The notes: generated by a model not told the origin, from the letters alone. Positions 1-9,015 are shown, numbered from the stretch's first letter. The stretch: DNA of 64,000 nucleotides from Lacihabitans sp. CS3-21 (GCF_024343675.1 NZ_RJUD01000004.1:167823-231822), one strand, 5' to 3'. Translations and numbers: made by a program.

Positions 1-354
1 AAAAGAAACGAAAAATGGGGTGTTGTAGATAGCCTTGGTGTTGTAAGGTCTGATTTTATTTTTGACCAAATTACTGATTTGTACGCTGGAGAGTATTATA
101 TAGCTATGAAAGATCAGAATTATGGATTTATCAACGCAACTGGGAAAGTTTGCGTAGAACCAAAATATGACAATGTTGGTTTTCTAAAAGATGGCAATAT
201 TTATGGTCAAAAAGGGTTTTACCAATTCTCTTTAGACACCGAAGGCAAGATTTTAGATAAACAATTTAAGCCTGAAATTATCAAAAATGCCTTTTTTGGA
301 ATTCTGATAACTTTGATGCTGGGCTTGACTGTTTATGTTTTCAAAGTAAAATAA
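1..354 (+). CDS. WG-repeat protein, C-terminal fragment
   Basis: The frame is open from the first base, so the gene begins upstream of the window and only the last 117 codons are seen. The visible part contains WG-type repeats (KWGVVDSLG near the edge, then YGFINATGKVCVEPKYDNV), the short beta-rich units of WG_beta_rep proteins. After the repeats comes a single hydrophobic stretch (NAFFGILITLMLGLTVYVF) and a short basic end, so the repeat part is probably anchored in a membrane by its C-terminus. Function is unknown; WG repeats are thought to be binding modules. A TTG at 79 is only an internal codon of this longer frame. The next gene starts 24 bases downstream on the same strand. Confidence 0.75.
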   Translation, partial: KRNEKWGVVDSLGVVRSDFIFDQITDLYAGEYYIAMKDQNYGFINATGKVCVEPKYDNVGFLKDGNIYGQKGFYQFSLDTEGKILDKQFKPEIIKNAFFGILITLMLGLTVYVFKVK

Positions 355-378
355 AGTATTTTTTACAAAATCTAAACA

Positions 379-1989
379 ATGAAACCTCTGGTTAAATACT
401 TATTTTCTTCGATATTCATTTTCGCATCTTATTGGACTATTGCCCAATCCAACACCTTCAAAATTTCAGGAAAAGTTGTAGACGAAGACAATATACCGCT
501 AGAATTTGTAACAGTTTACATCAATTCTAGTTCTATTTTTACTCAAACTGACTCCTTAGGAAGTTTTACGCTCAATATTCCGAGCAATAAAATTGATTTT
601 GAATTAGTAGTTTCTATGGTAGGATTTACCATACAAAAACAAAAATTCACGAGATATACAGTTCCAAAATTCTTGATCGTAAAACTTGCAAATAATTCAT
701 TAAATGAGGTAGTTATTAAAGCCAAACAAGACAGATATTGGAGTCGAAAATGGCAGGTTTTCAGAAATGGGCTTTTAGGTGAAAATCAATTTGCTCGACA
801 GTGCTCTTTTGAAAATAAAGAAAATATCCACCTAAGTTTAGATTATCGCAAAAAAACAGTTTTCGCCAATTCTTCCAAAACCTTCGTGGTTATTAATAAA
901 GCCTTGGGTTATAAAATTCACATCGATCTTCATTCATTTAGTTCCGACGGTGTAAAAACAAACTATGCAGCATCTAAATTCTACGAAGATAATTTGTCAA
1001 CTGAGGAAAATAAGAGAAACGCTCAGTTGAATAACAGAAAAAAGGCTTTTGAAGCCACACCGAATTTATTTCTGCACAGTTTAGCCAAAAGAAACTTGGT
1101 CGATGCCAAGTTAGAAGTCTTCAAGATAATAAGTATGGTGGATGTTTTTTTAGGTAGAACTACTGTAAAACAACAAGTAGAAGAAGGTAAACTTGTAAAG
1201 GTTGCAGATTCTACCATTTATAGGTTTGATTCATTATCAAAAAGACATATTTTGTATTCTGAGTTACCCTTGTTGGTCTTTAACAAAAACGTACTTAATT
1301 ATTTCCGAAATCCTTTCATCGACTACAACTATATGTTTTCTAAAATTGATCTTCCAAATCAGTTTGCAGTATTCACCGACAATGGATTTATTTCGGGACC
1401 TAACGGTATTACTTTTTATTATCAATGGGGCAACGAGGGACTGGCTTCTGCCCTACCTGAAAATTACATTGTACCTTCTGAATCACCGAATGACACTGTT
1501 GAACCTCTAATACAATTGGTTTTTGAAACTAACCATACCAACGATACATTAAATTTTAACAGCTCTGTTATCAATAGCAACCAAACTATAGCCTATGAAA
1601 AATCTGTATTTGAAACAAAAGAGTCTGATAAGAACGATTTTGTAAAGCCCGATTTCGCATTCAAACCAAGTGAACTTGAAAAAGGAATGGACATTTTTAC
1701 ATTATTGAAAAGAATACCAGGCCTAAGGGTAACGCAAAATATGGAAACCGGAGATTACAGCATTTCACTTACTGGTTCCAACACCAACCTTGGGCAAAAT
1801 GCAAATCAAGACAATACGCCTGCTTTACTTTTCAATAACCGAATCTTTTCAGGCCGAAGGGAGGTAATGTCCGTGTTAGAGTTTATAGAAACCAACAGAA
1901 TTACCGAAATTGGGCTGGTAAAATATGGCAACGGTGCCATGATGGGAGCCCGTGGTGGGGCCGGCACCATCATTATAAAAACTGAATAA
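379..1989 (+). CDS. Secreted carboxypeptidase-regulatory-like / TonB-plug-domain protein without a barrel
   Basis: This 536-residue protein starts with a signal peptide (about residues 1-23, ending TIAQ). A CarboxypepD_reg-like beta domain follows (about 27-115, with the typical SGKVVDEDNIPLEFVTVYI start), as found at the N-terminus of SusC/TonB-dependent receptors. The middle (about 120-420) is not recognised. The last 110 residues look like a receptor plug: a 'DIFTLLKRIPGLRV' element, a 'PALLFNNRIF' strand and a GARGGAGTIIIKTE end. The outer-membrane barrel that should follow is absent: the stop at 1989 comes directly after the plug-like segment, and the next gene is on the opposite strand. 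It is probably a periplasmic or outer-membrane protein related to large Bacteroidota proteins with isolated plug domains. Substrate unknown. Confidence 0.7.
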   Translation: MKPLVKYLFSSIFIFASYWTIAQSNTFKISGKVVDEDNIPLEFVTVYINSSSIFTQTDSLGSFTLNIPSNKIDFELVVSMVGFTIQKQKFTRYTVPKFLIVKLANNSLNEVVIKAKQDRYWSRKWQVFRNGLLGENQFARQCSFENKENIHLSLDYRKKTVFANSSKTFVVINKALGYKIHIDLHSFSSDGVKTNYAASKFYEDNLSTEENKRNAQLNNRKKAFEATPNLFLHSLAKRNLVDAKLEVFKIISMVDVFLGRTTVKQQVEEGKLVKVADSTIYRFDSLSKRHILYSELPLLVFNKNVLNYFRNPFIDYNYMFSKIDLPNQFAVFTDNGFISGPNGITFYYQWGNEGLASALPENYIVPSESPNDTVEPLIQLVFETNHTNDTLNFNSSVINSNQTIAYEKSVFETKESDKNDFVKPDFAFKPSELEKGMDIFTLLKRIPGLRVTQNMETGDYSISLTGSNTNLGQNANQDNTPALLFNNRIFSGRREVMSVLEFIETNRITEIGLVKYGNGAMMGARGGAGTIIIKTE

Positions 1990-2000
1990 TACCTATTAAA

Positions 2001-3815
2001 TCAACTTTCCTTTTCCAAAAACTCCTTTATTCTTCGGGCTTTGTCTTTACCCAATAGCGTTATCAATTCCTCGTCTGGAGCATTTTTAATGTTTGGAATC
2101 GACTTAAAATGATTCAATATCTTAGTAGCTGTATTTTTGCCAATGCCTGGAGCCGACTCTAAACTACTGATAAGGAAGTTTTTACTCCGACGATTTCTGT
2201 GATGTGTAATGCCAAATCGGTGTGCCTCGTCTCTACATCTTTGGATGAGTTTTAAAGATTCTGATTTCTTATCAATATAAATGGGAAGTGTATCTTCAGG
2301 AAAATAAATTTCTTCAAGTCGTTTGGCGATGCCTATAATTGGAATTTGCCCATATATGCCCAACGACTTTAGAGCATCACAAGCCGCAGAGAGTTGGCCT
2401 TTGCCACCGTCGATGATGATTAAATCGGGCAAATCGGCTTTTTCTTCCAACAATCTTGCGTATCTTCTACCCACTACCTCGTTCATGGTAGCAAAGTCGT
2501 CAGGACCAACGACTGTCTTAGGAATGTAATGCCTGTAATCTCTGGTCGAAGGTTGCCCATTCATGAAACATACCATAGCAGAGACCGGATTTGTACCTTG
2601 AATGTTAGAGTTATCAAAACACTCAATATGCCTTGGCAGATTTTTGAGCTGCAAATCTTGCTTTAACTTTATTAAAACCCTGTCTCTTTTATTGGTAGTT
2701 CCGCTAGCTGCTGCAGCATCTCTTTCAGCTTTATCATGTCTAAAATACATGATATTCCTGAGCGACATCTCAATTAATTTCTTCTTATCTCCTATTTGTG
2801 GAATAATGATATTGGCTTTAAAATCAATATCAGGGTTGATATTGCTAATGATTTCCTTAGCTTCGCTTTCGTATGTATGTCTTAAATCAAAAATCACAAT
2901 TCCCAAAATCTCTTCATCGGTTTCATCCAAACGTTTTTTGACTTCCAGTGTTTGGGTACGGATAATGGTGCCATTAACTACCTTCAAATAATTCACATAA
3001 CCCGCCGACTCATCAGATTGTATCGTAAAAACGTCGGCATCCTGAATAGTTGGTGTAACAACGGTGGCTTTTGATTGATAATTCTCTAAAAACTCAAGTT
3101 TCAACTTATATTGATGAGCGTCTTCAAATGCCATTTTCGCTGCAGATTCGCTCATTTTCTCCTGAAAATACTTCTTTGCTGGCGAAAGATTACCTTTTAG
3201 TATTTGATGAATCTGATCTATTTCTTTTAAATAATCAGCTTCGGATTGAAGGTTTTCACAAGGTCCTTTACAATTGCCAATGTGATATTCAAGACAAATT
3301 TTAAATTTCTTTGCCCAAACATTTTCTTCACTGAGGTTGTATTTGCAGGTACGGATTGTAAACAAACTCGTGAACATATCCAACAATGCATACATTGCTT
3401 TGGCGTTTACATAAGGACCATATAATTTCCCACGGCCTTTATCTTCTATTCTCCTGGTTGTAATAACTCTAGGAAAACGTTCATTCGTTATACAGACATA
3501 AGGATACGTTTTATCGTCTCTTAATAGAATATTATATTTTGGTTGATGTTCTTTTATAAGGGTATTTTCGAGCAAAAGAGCGTCCCATTCAGTTGGAACT
3601 ACTGTATATTCCAGCCTATGGATGTTCAAAATCAACCTTCTAGTTTTTCTATCTACCCTTTCAAAATTATAGAAATAACTACTGATACGATTTTTCAGAC
3701 TTTTGGCCTTGCCTACATATATTATAGTCCCTTCCTCATCGAAATATTTATAAATACCCGGCTCGCCAGGCAATCTAGAGATAATGTCTTTGTAGTCAAA
3801 TTTAATATCGGCCAT
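2001..3815 (-). CDS. uvrC: Excinuclease ABC subunit C
   Basis: UvrC makes the two incisions around a lesion in nucleotide excision repair, with UvrA and UvrB. The 604-residue product has the full domain order: N-terminal GIY-YIG nuclease (GIYKYF and IIYVGKAKSLKNRI), a cysteine-rich segment, a UVR region near residues 190-240, the RNase H-like UvrC domain (IECFDNSNIQGT; IIIDGGKGQL) and tandem helix-hairpin-helix at the end (SAPGIGKNTATKIL). I take the ATG at 3815 (MADIKFDYKD), because the in-frame upstream extension to 3884 has no family similarity. The gene is convergent with the plug-domain gene, with 11 bases between stops. Confidence 0.96.
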   Translation of the reverse strand: MADIKFDYKDIISRLPGEPGIYKYFDEEGTIIYVGKAKSLKNRISSYFYNFERVDRKTRRLILNIHRLEYTVVPTEWDALLLENTLIKEHQPKYNILLRDDKTYPYVCITNERFPRVITTRRIEDKGRGKLYGPYVNAKAMYALLDMFTSLFTIRTCKYNLSEENVWAKKFKICLEYHIGNCKGPCENLQSEADYLKEIDQIHQILKGNLSPAKKYFQEKMSESAAKMAFEDAHQYKLKLEFLENYQSKATVVTPTIQDADVFTIQSDESAGYVNYLKVVNGTIIRTQTLEVKKRLDETDEEILGIVIFDLRHTYESEAKEIISNINPDIDFKANIIIPQIGDKKKLIEMSLRNIMYFRHDKAERDAAAASGTTNKRDRVLIKLKQDLQLKNLPRHIECFDNSNIQGTNPVSAMVCFMNGQPSTRDYRHYIPKTVVGPDDFATMNEVVGRRYARLLEEKADLPDLIIIDGGKGQLSAACDALKSLGIYGQIPIIGIAKRLEEIYFPEDTLPIYIDKKSESLKLIQRCRDEAHRFGITHHRNRRSKNFLISSLESAPGIGKNTATKILNHFKSIPNIKNAPDEELITLLGKDKARRIKEFLEKES

Positions 3816-3923
3816 TATATCTTTTGAAAGAATAGAATTGTTTGAGCGAAAAAAAACGTGTAATTGATATACAAACAAGCACAACCTGATTTAAGTTTTT
3901 CAGATATTTAAACCTCTGAAAAA

Positions 3924-3931
3924 CAAAATTA
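3924..3931 (-). promoter_or_regulatory. Possible -7 element for uvrC
   Basis: On the minus strand this reads TAATTTTG, an exact TAnnTTTG Bacteroidota -7 element. It would give a leader of about 100 bases before the uvrC start at 3815. No convincing -33 TTTG is seen, so this is a weak call. Confidence 0.3.
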
Positions 3932-3961
3932 GATTTTAATAATTGAAAGAATGTTTAATTT

Positions 3962-4294
3962 CTATTTCTTAGAAAAAGAAACTAAAATCAAGACCAAAGC
4001 CGTAAATCCGAGGCCCAAAGATTCACGGCCCAGCTCAATATTGATAGTTTTCATGCCCAAAGTATTGAGCATAACGCCTTCCCACTCAGGTGGAAACTGA
4101 TTAACCGCCCAAAACAAGTAAGGAATTCCCACCAAAAGCAAAGTATTTCCAGAGAGTTTTCCTTTTGATTTTTGAAACAAAAGATAAATCGGGAACAAAT
4201 ATGTGGGTATCCAAAGCCAAGGATCAGGGTCATTATATTGCACAGCTGTGAAATAAACGAACACCAACATTAAAAAATAATATATGAATTTCAT
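3962..4294 (-). CDS. TMEM220-family membrane protein
   Basis: This 110-residue protein has three to four hydrophobic segments. The N-terminal region contains the 'YFTAVQYNDPDPWLWIPTY' signature typical of the transmembrane 220 family, and total length fits that family. Biochemical function is unknown. It lies upstream of uvrC on the same strand with a gap of about 146 bases and may be transcribed alone. The SRP RNA gene runs in the opposite direction just upstream. Confidence 0.7.
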   Translation of the reverse strand: MKFIYYFLMLVFVYFTAVQYNDPDPWLWIPTYLFPIYLLFQKSKGKLSGNTLLLVGIPYLFWAVNQFPPEWEGVMLNTLGMKTINIELGRESLGLGFTALVLILVSFSKK

Positions 4295-4401
4295 AAAGGT
4301 TTTGTTAAAAGGTCGAAGTAATTACATTTAATCCAACAAAGCAAAAAAAAGAAACTGATTGTAATCAGGATTAAAAAAATATCTAAATAATTGGCTGAGC
4401 G

Positions 4402-4432
4402 TTTGTCAAACCGAAGAAACTTCGTACTTTTG
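4402..4432 (+). promoter_or_regulatory. Promoter of the SRP RNA gene
   Basis: TTTG at 4402-4405 and TACTTTTG at 4425-4432 are separated by 19 bases. This matches the Bacteroidota housekeeping sigma pattern of a TTTG -33 box and a TAnnTTTG -7 box. Transcription should begin a few bases after 4432, where the RNA stem begins. Confidence 0.8.
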
Positions 4433-4433
4433 T

Positions 4434-4519
4434 GACGGCAAATTACCAGCTCCTGCTGAATCCCCCAGGACCGGAAGGTAGCAAGGGTAGGCGGTTGTAG
4501 CGGTGAATTTGCCATTTTT
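4434..4519 (+). ncRNA. ffs: Small signal recognition particle RNA (4.5S type)
   Basis: The conserved SRP RNA tip is present at about 4466-4490: CAGGACCGGAAGGTAGCAAG, with the GGAA tetraloop and the symmetric internal loop that binds Ffh. The ends pair as a long stem: GGCAAATTACC near 4438-4448 with GGTGAATTTGCC at 4502-4513. A run of nine T from 4515 acts as terminator. This is the short bacterial form without an Alu domain. It has its own promoter immediately upstream and lies just ahead of fsa. An open frame on the opposite strand across it is not a gene. Confidence 0.92.
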
Positions 4520-4558
4520 TTTTGACTCTTCCTTAGTTTTTCAATCAAATATTATATC

Positions 4559-5215
4559 ATGAAGTTTTTTATTGACACCGCAAGCCTTTCAGAAATCAAA
4601 GAGGCTCAGGATTTAGGTATTTTAGATGGCGTTACGACCAACCCTTCGCTTATGGCGAAAGAAGGAATTGGCGGTGAAGAAAATGTCAGAAAACACTATA
4701 AAGCAATCTGCGAAATCGTAGACGGCGATGTTAGTGCTGAAGTGATCTCTACTGACTACGAAGGCATGATTCGCGAAGGTGAAGAATTGGTAAAGATTGA
4801 CGATCAGATTGTGGTCAAAATACCCATGATAAAAGATGGTATTAAAGCCATCAAATATTTTTCAGAAAGAGGTATAAGAACAAACTGCACTTTGGTATTT
4901 TCGGCTGGTCAAGCACTTTTGGCAGCCAAAGCAGGTGCTACCTATGTTTCACCTTTTGTGGGCAGATTAGATGATATTAGCACAGATGGTCTTGGGTTAA
5001 TTGAAGAAATTAGAACGATTTACGACAACTATGGATATGAAACGCAAATATTGGCTGCCTCTGTAAGACACCCAATGCATATTTTAGGTTGTGCAAAAAT
5101 CGGAGCTGACGTTATGACTGGACCACTTTCGGCCATTCTAGCCCTCTTGAATCACCCTTTGACAGATAGTGGCCTTGCAAAATTCCTTTCGGATCACGCC
5201 AAGGTTAACAAATAA
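4559..5215 (+). CDS. fsa: Fructose-6-phosphate aldolase / small transaldolase
   Basis: The 218-residue product belongs to the short transaldolase (TalC/FSA) family, single-domain (beta/alpha)8 barrels. It begins [10 protein letters not shown] and has the [14 protein letters not shown] motif. The Schiff-base lysine is K87 in VVKIPM, and GADVMTGPL lies near the C-terminus. It may act as a pentose phosphate transaldolase or cleave fructose 6-phosphate to dihydroxyacetone and glyceraldehyde 3-phosphate; sequence inspection does not decide between them. The ATG at 4559 follows the SRP RNA T-run by about 36 bases. A strong terminator follows the stop. Confidence 0.93.
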   Translation: MKFFIDTASLSEIKEAQDLGILDGVTTNPSLMAKEGIGGEENVRKHYKAICEIVDGDVSAEVISTDYEGMIREGEELVKIDDQIVVKIPMIKDGIKAIKYFSERGIRTNCTLVFSAGQALLAAKAGATYVSPFVGRLDDISTDGLGLIEEIRTIYDNYGYETQILAASVRHPMHILGCAKIGADVMTGPLSAILALLNHPLTDSGLAKFLSDHAKVNK

Positions 5216-5225
5216 TATTTAATTT

Positions 5226-5253
5226 AGGCGGAAAATTTTTTCCGCCTTTTTTT
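5226..5253 (+). terminator. Rho-independent terminator after fsa
   Basis: AGGCGGAAAA pairs with TTTTCCGCCT, followed by a run of T. It separates fsa from ftsE, which starts at 5261. Confidence 0.85.
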
Positions 5254-5260
5254 ATCTACC

Positions 5261-5944
5261 ATGAGCGAAGCTGTAATTTCACTTTCTAATGCATACATTT
5301 ATCAGAAAGAGAATCTTATTCTTTCTGACGTAAATTTCACTATAAACAAAGGTGAGTTTGTTTACTTAATCGGTAAAACAGGTAGCGGAAAAAGTTCCTT
5401 ACTAAAAACGCTATATGCCGATCTCTGGCTTGAAAAGGGAAGTTGTACAGTAGCTGGATTTAAGCTAGAAAATATTAAATATAAGGAAATCCCGTTTTTA
5501 AGAAGGAAAATCGGAATCATTTTTCAAGATTTTCAATTATTGCCAGATAGAAATATACTTCAAAATTTGAGGTTTTTTATGGAGGCTATGGGATGGGTAG
5601 ATATAAAAAAGATTGACGATAGGATAGTTGAAGTCCTAGAATTGGTTGGCTTGCCCGATGTTTTAAAAAAAATGCCTCACCAGCTTTCTGGAGGTGAACA
5701 ACAGAGAATTGCAATTGGTAGAGCTTTGCTAAATCATCCCGAGATACTATTTGCGGACGAACCCACTGGAAATTTGGATCCAGAAAAATCAATTGAAATT
5801 CTAAAATTGTTCTTTAAAATAAATGAAGTTTCGGAAACTGCTGTATTAATGGCAACCCACGAACTTGATTTAATAGAAAGATTTCCGAGAAGAACGCTTT
5901 ACTGTGATGGGGGTGTAATTAATGACCTCACAGGTAACTCGTGA
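5261..5944 (+). CDS. ftsE: Cell-division ABC transporter ATP-binding protein FtsE
   Basis: This 227-residue ABC ATPase has Walker A GKTGSGKSS (38-46), the signature LSGGEQQRIAIGRAL and Walker B ILFADEPTGNLDP, followed by the H-loop (MATHELDLI). FtsE-family features include the short length and the sequence after the signature. FtsE with FtsX controls peptidoglycan hydrolases at the septum. Here ftsX is not adjacent but lies at 12423, about 6.5 kb downstream, as in many Bacteroidota. LolD-type lipoprotein exporters are close relatives, so the name is likely rather than proven. Its last 17 bases overlap the end of the convergent barrel gene. Confidence 0.82.
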   Translation: MSEAVISLSNAYIYQKENLILSDVNFTINKGEFVYLIGKTGSGKSSLLKTLYADLWLEKGSCTVAGFKLENIKYKEIPFLRRKIGIIFQDFQLLPDRNILQNLRFFMEAMGWVDIKKIDDRIVEVLELVGLPDVLKKMPHQLSGGEQQRIAIGRALLNHPEILFADEPTGNLDPEKSIEILKLFFKINEVSETAVLMATHELDLIERFPRRTLYCDGGVINDLTGNS

Positions 5945-6632
5945 TACCCACTTTGAAATAGACACTTTGAGGTTTTACCGACTTTTTAGCATCAATTACC
6001 TCATAATCAGCGGTAAACCCAACTCGATCTCTGTCAATAATTTTGACAGAATTAGATTGTGTGTAACCAAGTCCAAAATCTACATAAGTAAATGGTCTCT
6101 TCTGACCAGAAATTTTTATACTGCTCCCCATTTCGAGATTATAACTTAATGTGGTAGCCGAAAATCCATAAACTTTATAAACTTCATCTTGACCAGCATT
6201 TTCCATCATTCTAGAAAAATATAACTTAGGACCTAATCCTCCATCCAAATACGGCACTACTTTTCTTATAGCTAAATTTGGCAAATATCTAAATTTTAAA
6301 AGCGTCCAAACTTGCCGATGATTCATGAAAAAATCACCTTGTGCGGGTGGCAAGAAAAATGAATTTTGTTTGTTACCAGAAATTCCAAATTCTCCTCCCA
6401 AAAGAATCGAACTCAACTCGCCAGCTTTTTTTCTTGGATTTACTAAGTACGAAAAAGATATCCCTGAGCTATTCAATTTAGAAAAATCAGATGAAATCGC
6501 CTTTTTAAATTGCCCTAAAGGGCTTTTAACATAAAATGAAATATTATAAAAACCCTTATATATTACATCCTTAGGTTCTTCTTGAGCAAAACCTTTGATA
6601 GACAACAAAAACAGAAATAAAACTTTCTTCAT
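5928..6632 (-). CDS. Outer-membrane beta-barrel protein, unknown function
   Basis: This 234-residue protein has a signal peptide (MKKVLFLFLLSIKGFAQ). Alternating hydrophobic strands with aromatic residues at their ends run through it, finishing YFKVGITSYL, a typical outer-membrane barrel end. It resembles the broad family of PorT-like or OmpA-like barrels of Bacteroidota but I cannot assign a member. It starts 2 bases after the porX stop, so kdsB, porX and this gene probably form one transcript. That placement beside a T9SS regulator is suggestive only. Confidence 0.65.
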   Translation of the reverse strand: MKKVLFLFLLSIKGFAQEEPKDVIYKGFYNISFYVKSPLGQFKKAISSDFSKLNSSGISFSYLVNPRKKAGELSSILLGGEFGISGNKQNSFFLPPAQGDFFMNHRQVWTLLKFRYLPNLAIRKVVPYLDGGLGPKLYFSRMMENAGQDEVYKVYGFSATTLSYNLEMGSSIKISGQKRPFTYVDFGLGYTQSNSVKIIDRDRVGFTADYEVIDAKKSVKPQSVYFKVGITSYL

Positions 6633-6634
6633 AT

Positions 6635-8200
6635 CTATTTGGCCTTCAATACAGCAAAAGGAATAATTACTTCTTCTAACGAAACGCCGCCGTGCTGAAA
6701 AGTATCTCTGTAATGGCTTACATAATGGTTGTAATTGTTGGGATAAGCAAAGAAATAATCACAAGTAGTAAAGAAATAAGAAGTGGATAAATTTGGACTA
6801 GGTAACTTATAAGTCTCTGGTTTTCTGACCTCTATCACAAAATCTCGCTTATCATCTAGGTTGAGATTTCTTCCTTGTTTATATCTCAAGTTCGTATTTA
6901 CATTTCTGTCGCCCACTATCCTTTTGGCATTTTTAACTTTTACCATTCCATGGTCTGTTGTTATAATTAGTCTGCCATTTTTTGAAGCTATTAACTTTAA
7001 GAAATCTAACATTGGCGAGTGTTGAATCCAAGACTTAGTAATGGATCTATAGGCAGCCTCATCAGGTGCAAGTTCTTTTATAACGGCCATGTCTGTTCTG
7101 GCATGCGAAAGCATATCAATAAAGTTGTACACCACTACTACTAGATCATCTTTCATTAGATTGTTAAAATTGTCCACCAATGACTTCGCCTGACCATTAT
7201 TGAGTATTTTGTGATAAGAAAACTTTTGCTGTAAGTTGTTCTTTTTCAATTGTCTTCTCAAAAACTCATCTTCATTTTTATTTAAACCATCTTCATTATC
7301 TCCTTCATCATTTACCCAAATATCAGCATGCTGCTTTGACATTTCCAGTGGCGTTAATCCCGCAAAAATCGAATTTCTAGCATAAGAAGTTGCCGTAGGC
7401 AAAATAGAAAAGTAAGTTTCGTCAGATTCAATTGTAAAAAACTCGCCTATGATGTCTTCCATTATTTTCCATTGATCAAGCCTGAAATTATCAATCAGAA
7501 TAAAAAACAACGGAGAACCTCCGTTTAAAAGCGGAAACACCTTTGTCTTCAACAGATTGTGCGACATGACAGGCTTCTTTACATTTGGATCCGTCATCCA
7601 ACTTGCGTAATTATCCTCAATAAAGTCTGAAAAACGAGCATTAGCTTCAGCTTTTTGCATTTGGAAAACCTCTTCCATTGATTTATCAGAAGAACGATCA
7701 ATTTCTAATTCCCAAAACACTAGCTTTTTATAGATTTCTGACCACTCATTAAAGTCCAATTCATCATTATATTGCATGCTCAATTGTCTAAAATCTTGCA
7801 TGTAACTCGAATTGGTTTTTTCGGAAACCAACCTTTTGTTATCCAAAAGTTTTTTTATGGAGAGTAATATTTGGTTTGGATTGATCGGTTTTATGAGATA
7901 ATCAGCAATTTTAGATCCTATGGCCTCTTCCATGATCCTTTCTTCTTCAGATTTGGTAATCATAACTACAGGAATCGTGGGCTTTATTTTCTTGATTTGG
8001 ACCAATGTATCCAAGCCCGTCATACCGGCCATCATTTCATCTAAAAAAATGATATCATAGTTGTTTTTTTCGACTAAATCCAAGGCATCGGCACCACTTG
8101 GCACTGGCGTAACATCGTATCCTTTATTTTCAAGAAAAACTATATATGGTTTAAGTAGTTCAATTTCGTCGTCAGCCCATAGAATGGTGAATCGTTGCAT
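6635..8200 (-). CDS. porX: T9SS response regulator PorX (receiver + PglZ domains)
   Basis: The 521-residue protein has an N-terminal receiver domain: acidic pair D10/D11, phospho-acceptor D54 in IIFLDEMMAG, T82 and K104. The long C-terminal part (about 210-515) is a PglZ domain of the alkaline-phosphatase superfamily, with metal-site motifs such as ILIDNFRLDQW, TTDHGM and FQHGGVSLEE. This architecture and length match PorX, which controls type IX secretion genes with PorY and an ECF sigma factor, and whose PglZ domain has phosphodiesterase activity on oligonucleotides. No porY-like kinase is in the window. It lies 36 bases after kdsB and 2 bases before the barrel gene. Confidence 0.93.
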   Translation of the reverse strand: MQRFTILWADDEIELLKPYIVFLENKGYDVTPVPSGADALDLVEKNNYDIIFLDEMMAGMTGLDTLVQIKKIKPTIPVVMITKSEEERIMEEAIGSKIADYLIKPINPNQILLSIKKLLDNKRLVSEKTNSSYMQDFRQLSMQYNDELDFNEWSEIYKKLVFWELEIDRSSDKSMEEVFQMQKAEANARFSDFIEDNYASWMTDPNVKKPVMSHNLLKTKVFPLLNGGSPLFFILIDNFRLDQWKIMEDIIGEFFTIESDETYFSILPTATSYARNSIFAGLTPLEMSKQHADIWVNDEGDNEDGLNKNEDEFLRRQLKKNNLQQKFSYHKILNNGQAKSLVDNFNNLMKDDLVVVVYNFIDMLSHARTDMAVIKELAPDEAAYRSITKSWIQHSPMLDFLKLIASKNGRLIITTDHGMVKVKNAKRIVGDRNVNTNLRYKQGRNLNLDDKRDFVIEVRKPETYKLPSPNLSTSYFFTTCDYFFAYPNNYNHYVSHYRDTFQHGGVSLEEVIIPFAVLKAK

Positions 8201-8236
8201 AAATTGTTTTTTTTTAATGTTATATAGTTCTATACG

Positions 8237-8986
8237 CTATTTTTTATCTAAAAATTGCTTTAAACGTTCAAAATCTTGCTCTGTATCAATTCCAAAACCT
8301 TCACTTGGTGCTTCTACCATATTGATTTTAAAACCATTGGATAGCCACCTCAGTTGCTCTAATCTTTCCTGAGATTCTAACTTTGAAACAGGAAATTTCA
8401 CCAATTTCTCCAAAATATCTACTCGGTAGGCATATATTCCTAAATGTTTATAAAAAGTATTATTCAGTAGCCATCGATCCACTTTTTCGTCTCGAATATG
8501 AGGAATTGGAGAGCGGCTAAAGTACAAAGCTTGATCTCTCTCGCTTTTGACAACTTTTACAATATTTGGGCTCAATAAATCTTCCAACTTTCCTATCGGA
8601 AAACAAGCAGTAGCAATTTCTATTTTATTATCCAATACTGAACATAAACCATCTATGGTATTGGGATCTATAAGTGGTTCGTCTCCTTGTATATTTACTA
8701 CATAATCGAACGAAGAACTTCCACCACATAGTTTTAATGCTTCTGCACACCTGTCAGTACCACTTTCATGATTGGTATGGGTCATCAGCACTTCTCCATG
8801 AAAGCCTTCTACATGCTCAAAAATAGCCTCGTGATCAGTTGCTACAACGATTTTGCTTAAACTTTGAGTTTTTTCACACTGCTCATATACCATTTGAAGA
8901 ATTGATTTTCCCTTGATTGTTTTTAATAATTTGGCTGGAAATCGAGAAGATAAATAGCGTGCTGGAATTATGCCGAGAATTTTCAA
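8237..8986 (-). CDS. kdsB: 3-deoxy-manno-octulosonate cytidylyltransferase
   Basis: KdsB activates Kdo with CTP to give CMP-Kdo for lipopolysaccharide core synthesis in the cytoplasm. The 249-residue product has the nucleotidyl-transferase start IIPARYLSSRFPAKLL, the metal-binding NIQGDEPLID motif and a C-terminal GIDTEQDFERL segment. Length matches the family. It is the first gene of the probable kdsB-porX-barrel unit, and a TAnnTTTG element sits about 22 bases ahead of its start. Confidence 0.95.
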   Translation of the reverse strand: MKILGIIPARYLSSRFPAKLLKTIKGKSILQMVYEQCEKTQSLSKIVVATDHEAIFEHVEGFHGEVLMTHTNHESGTDRCAEALKLCGGSSSFDYVVNIQGDEPLIDPNTIDGLCSVLDNKIEIATACFPIGKLEDLLSPNIVKVVKSERDQALYFSRSPIPHIRDEKVDRWLLNNTFYKHLGIYAYRVDILEKLVKFPVSKLESQERLEQLRWLSNGFKINMVEAPSEGFGIDTEQDFERLKQFLDKK

Positions 8987-9007
8987 AGTGTTAGTATTTT
9001 AGAAACA

Positions 9008-9015
9008 CAAAACTA
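9008..9015 (-). promoter_or_regulatory. Probable -7 element for kdsB
   Basis: On the minus strand this reads TAGTTTTG (TAnnTTTG). It ends 21 bases before the kdsB ATG. No clear -33 box. Confidence 0.45.

Noticed and set aside
3816..3884. Longer N-terminus for UvrC
   Set aside because: The 23 extra residues are not found in the family; MADIKFDYKD fits as the start.
4291..4548. Minus-strand open frame of 85 codons across the SRP RNA gene
   Set aside because: It is antisense to a well-supported structured RNA with its own promoter and T-run, and resembles no protein family.
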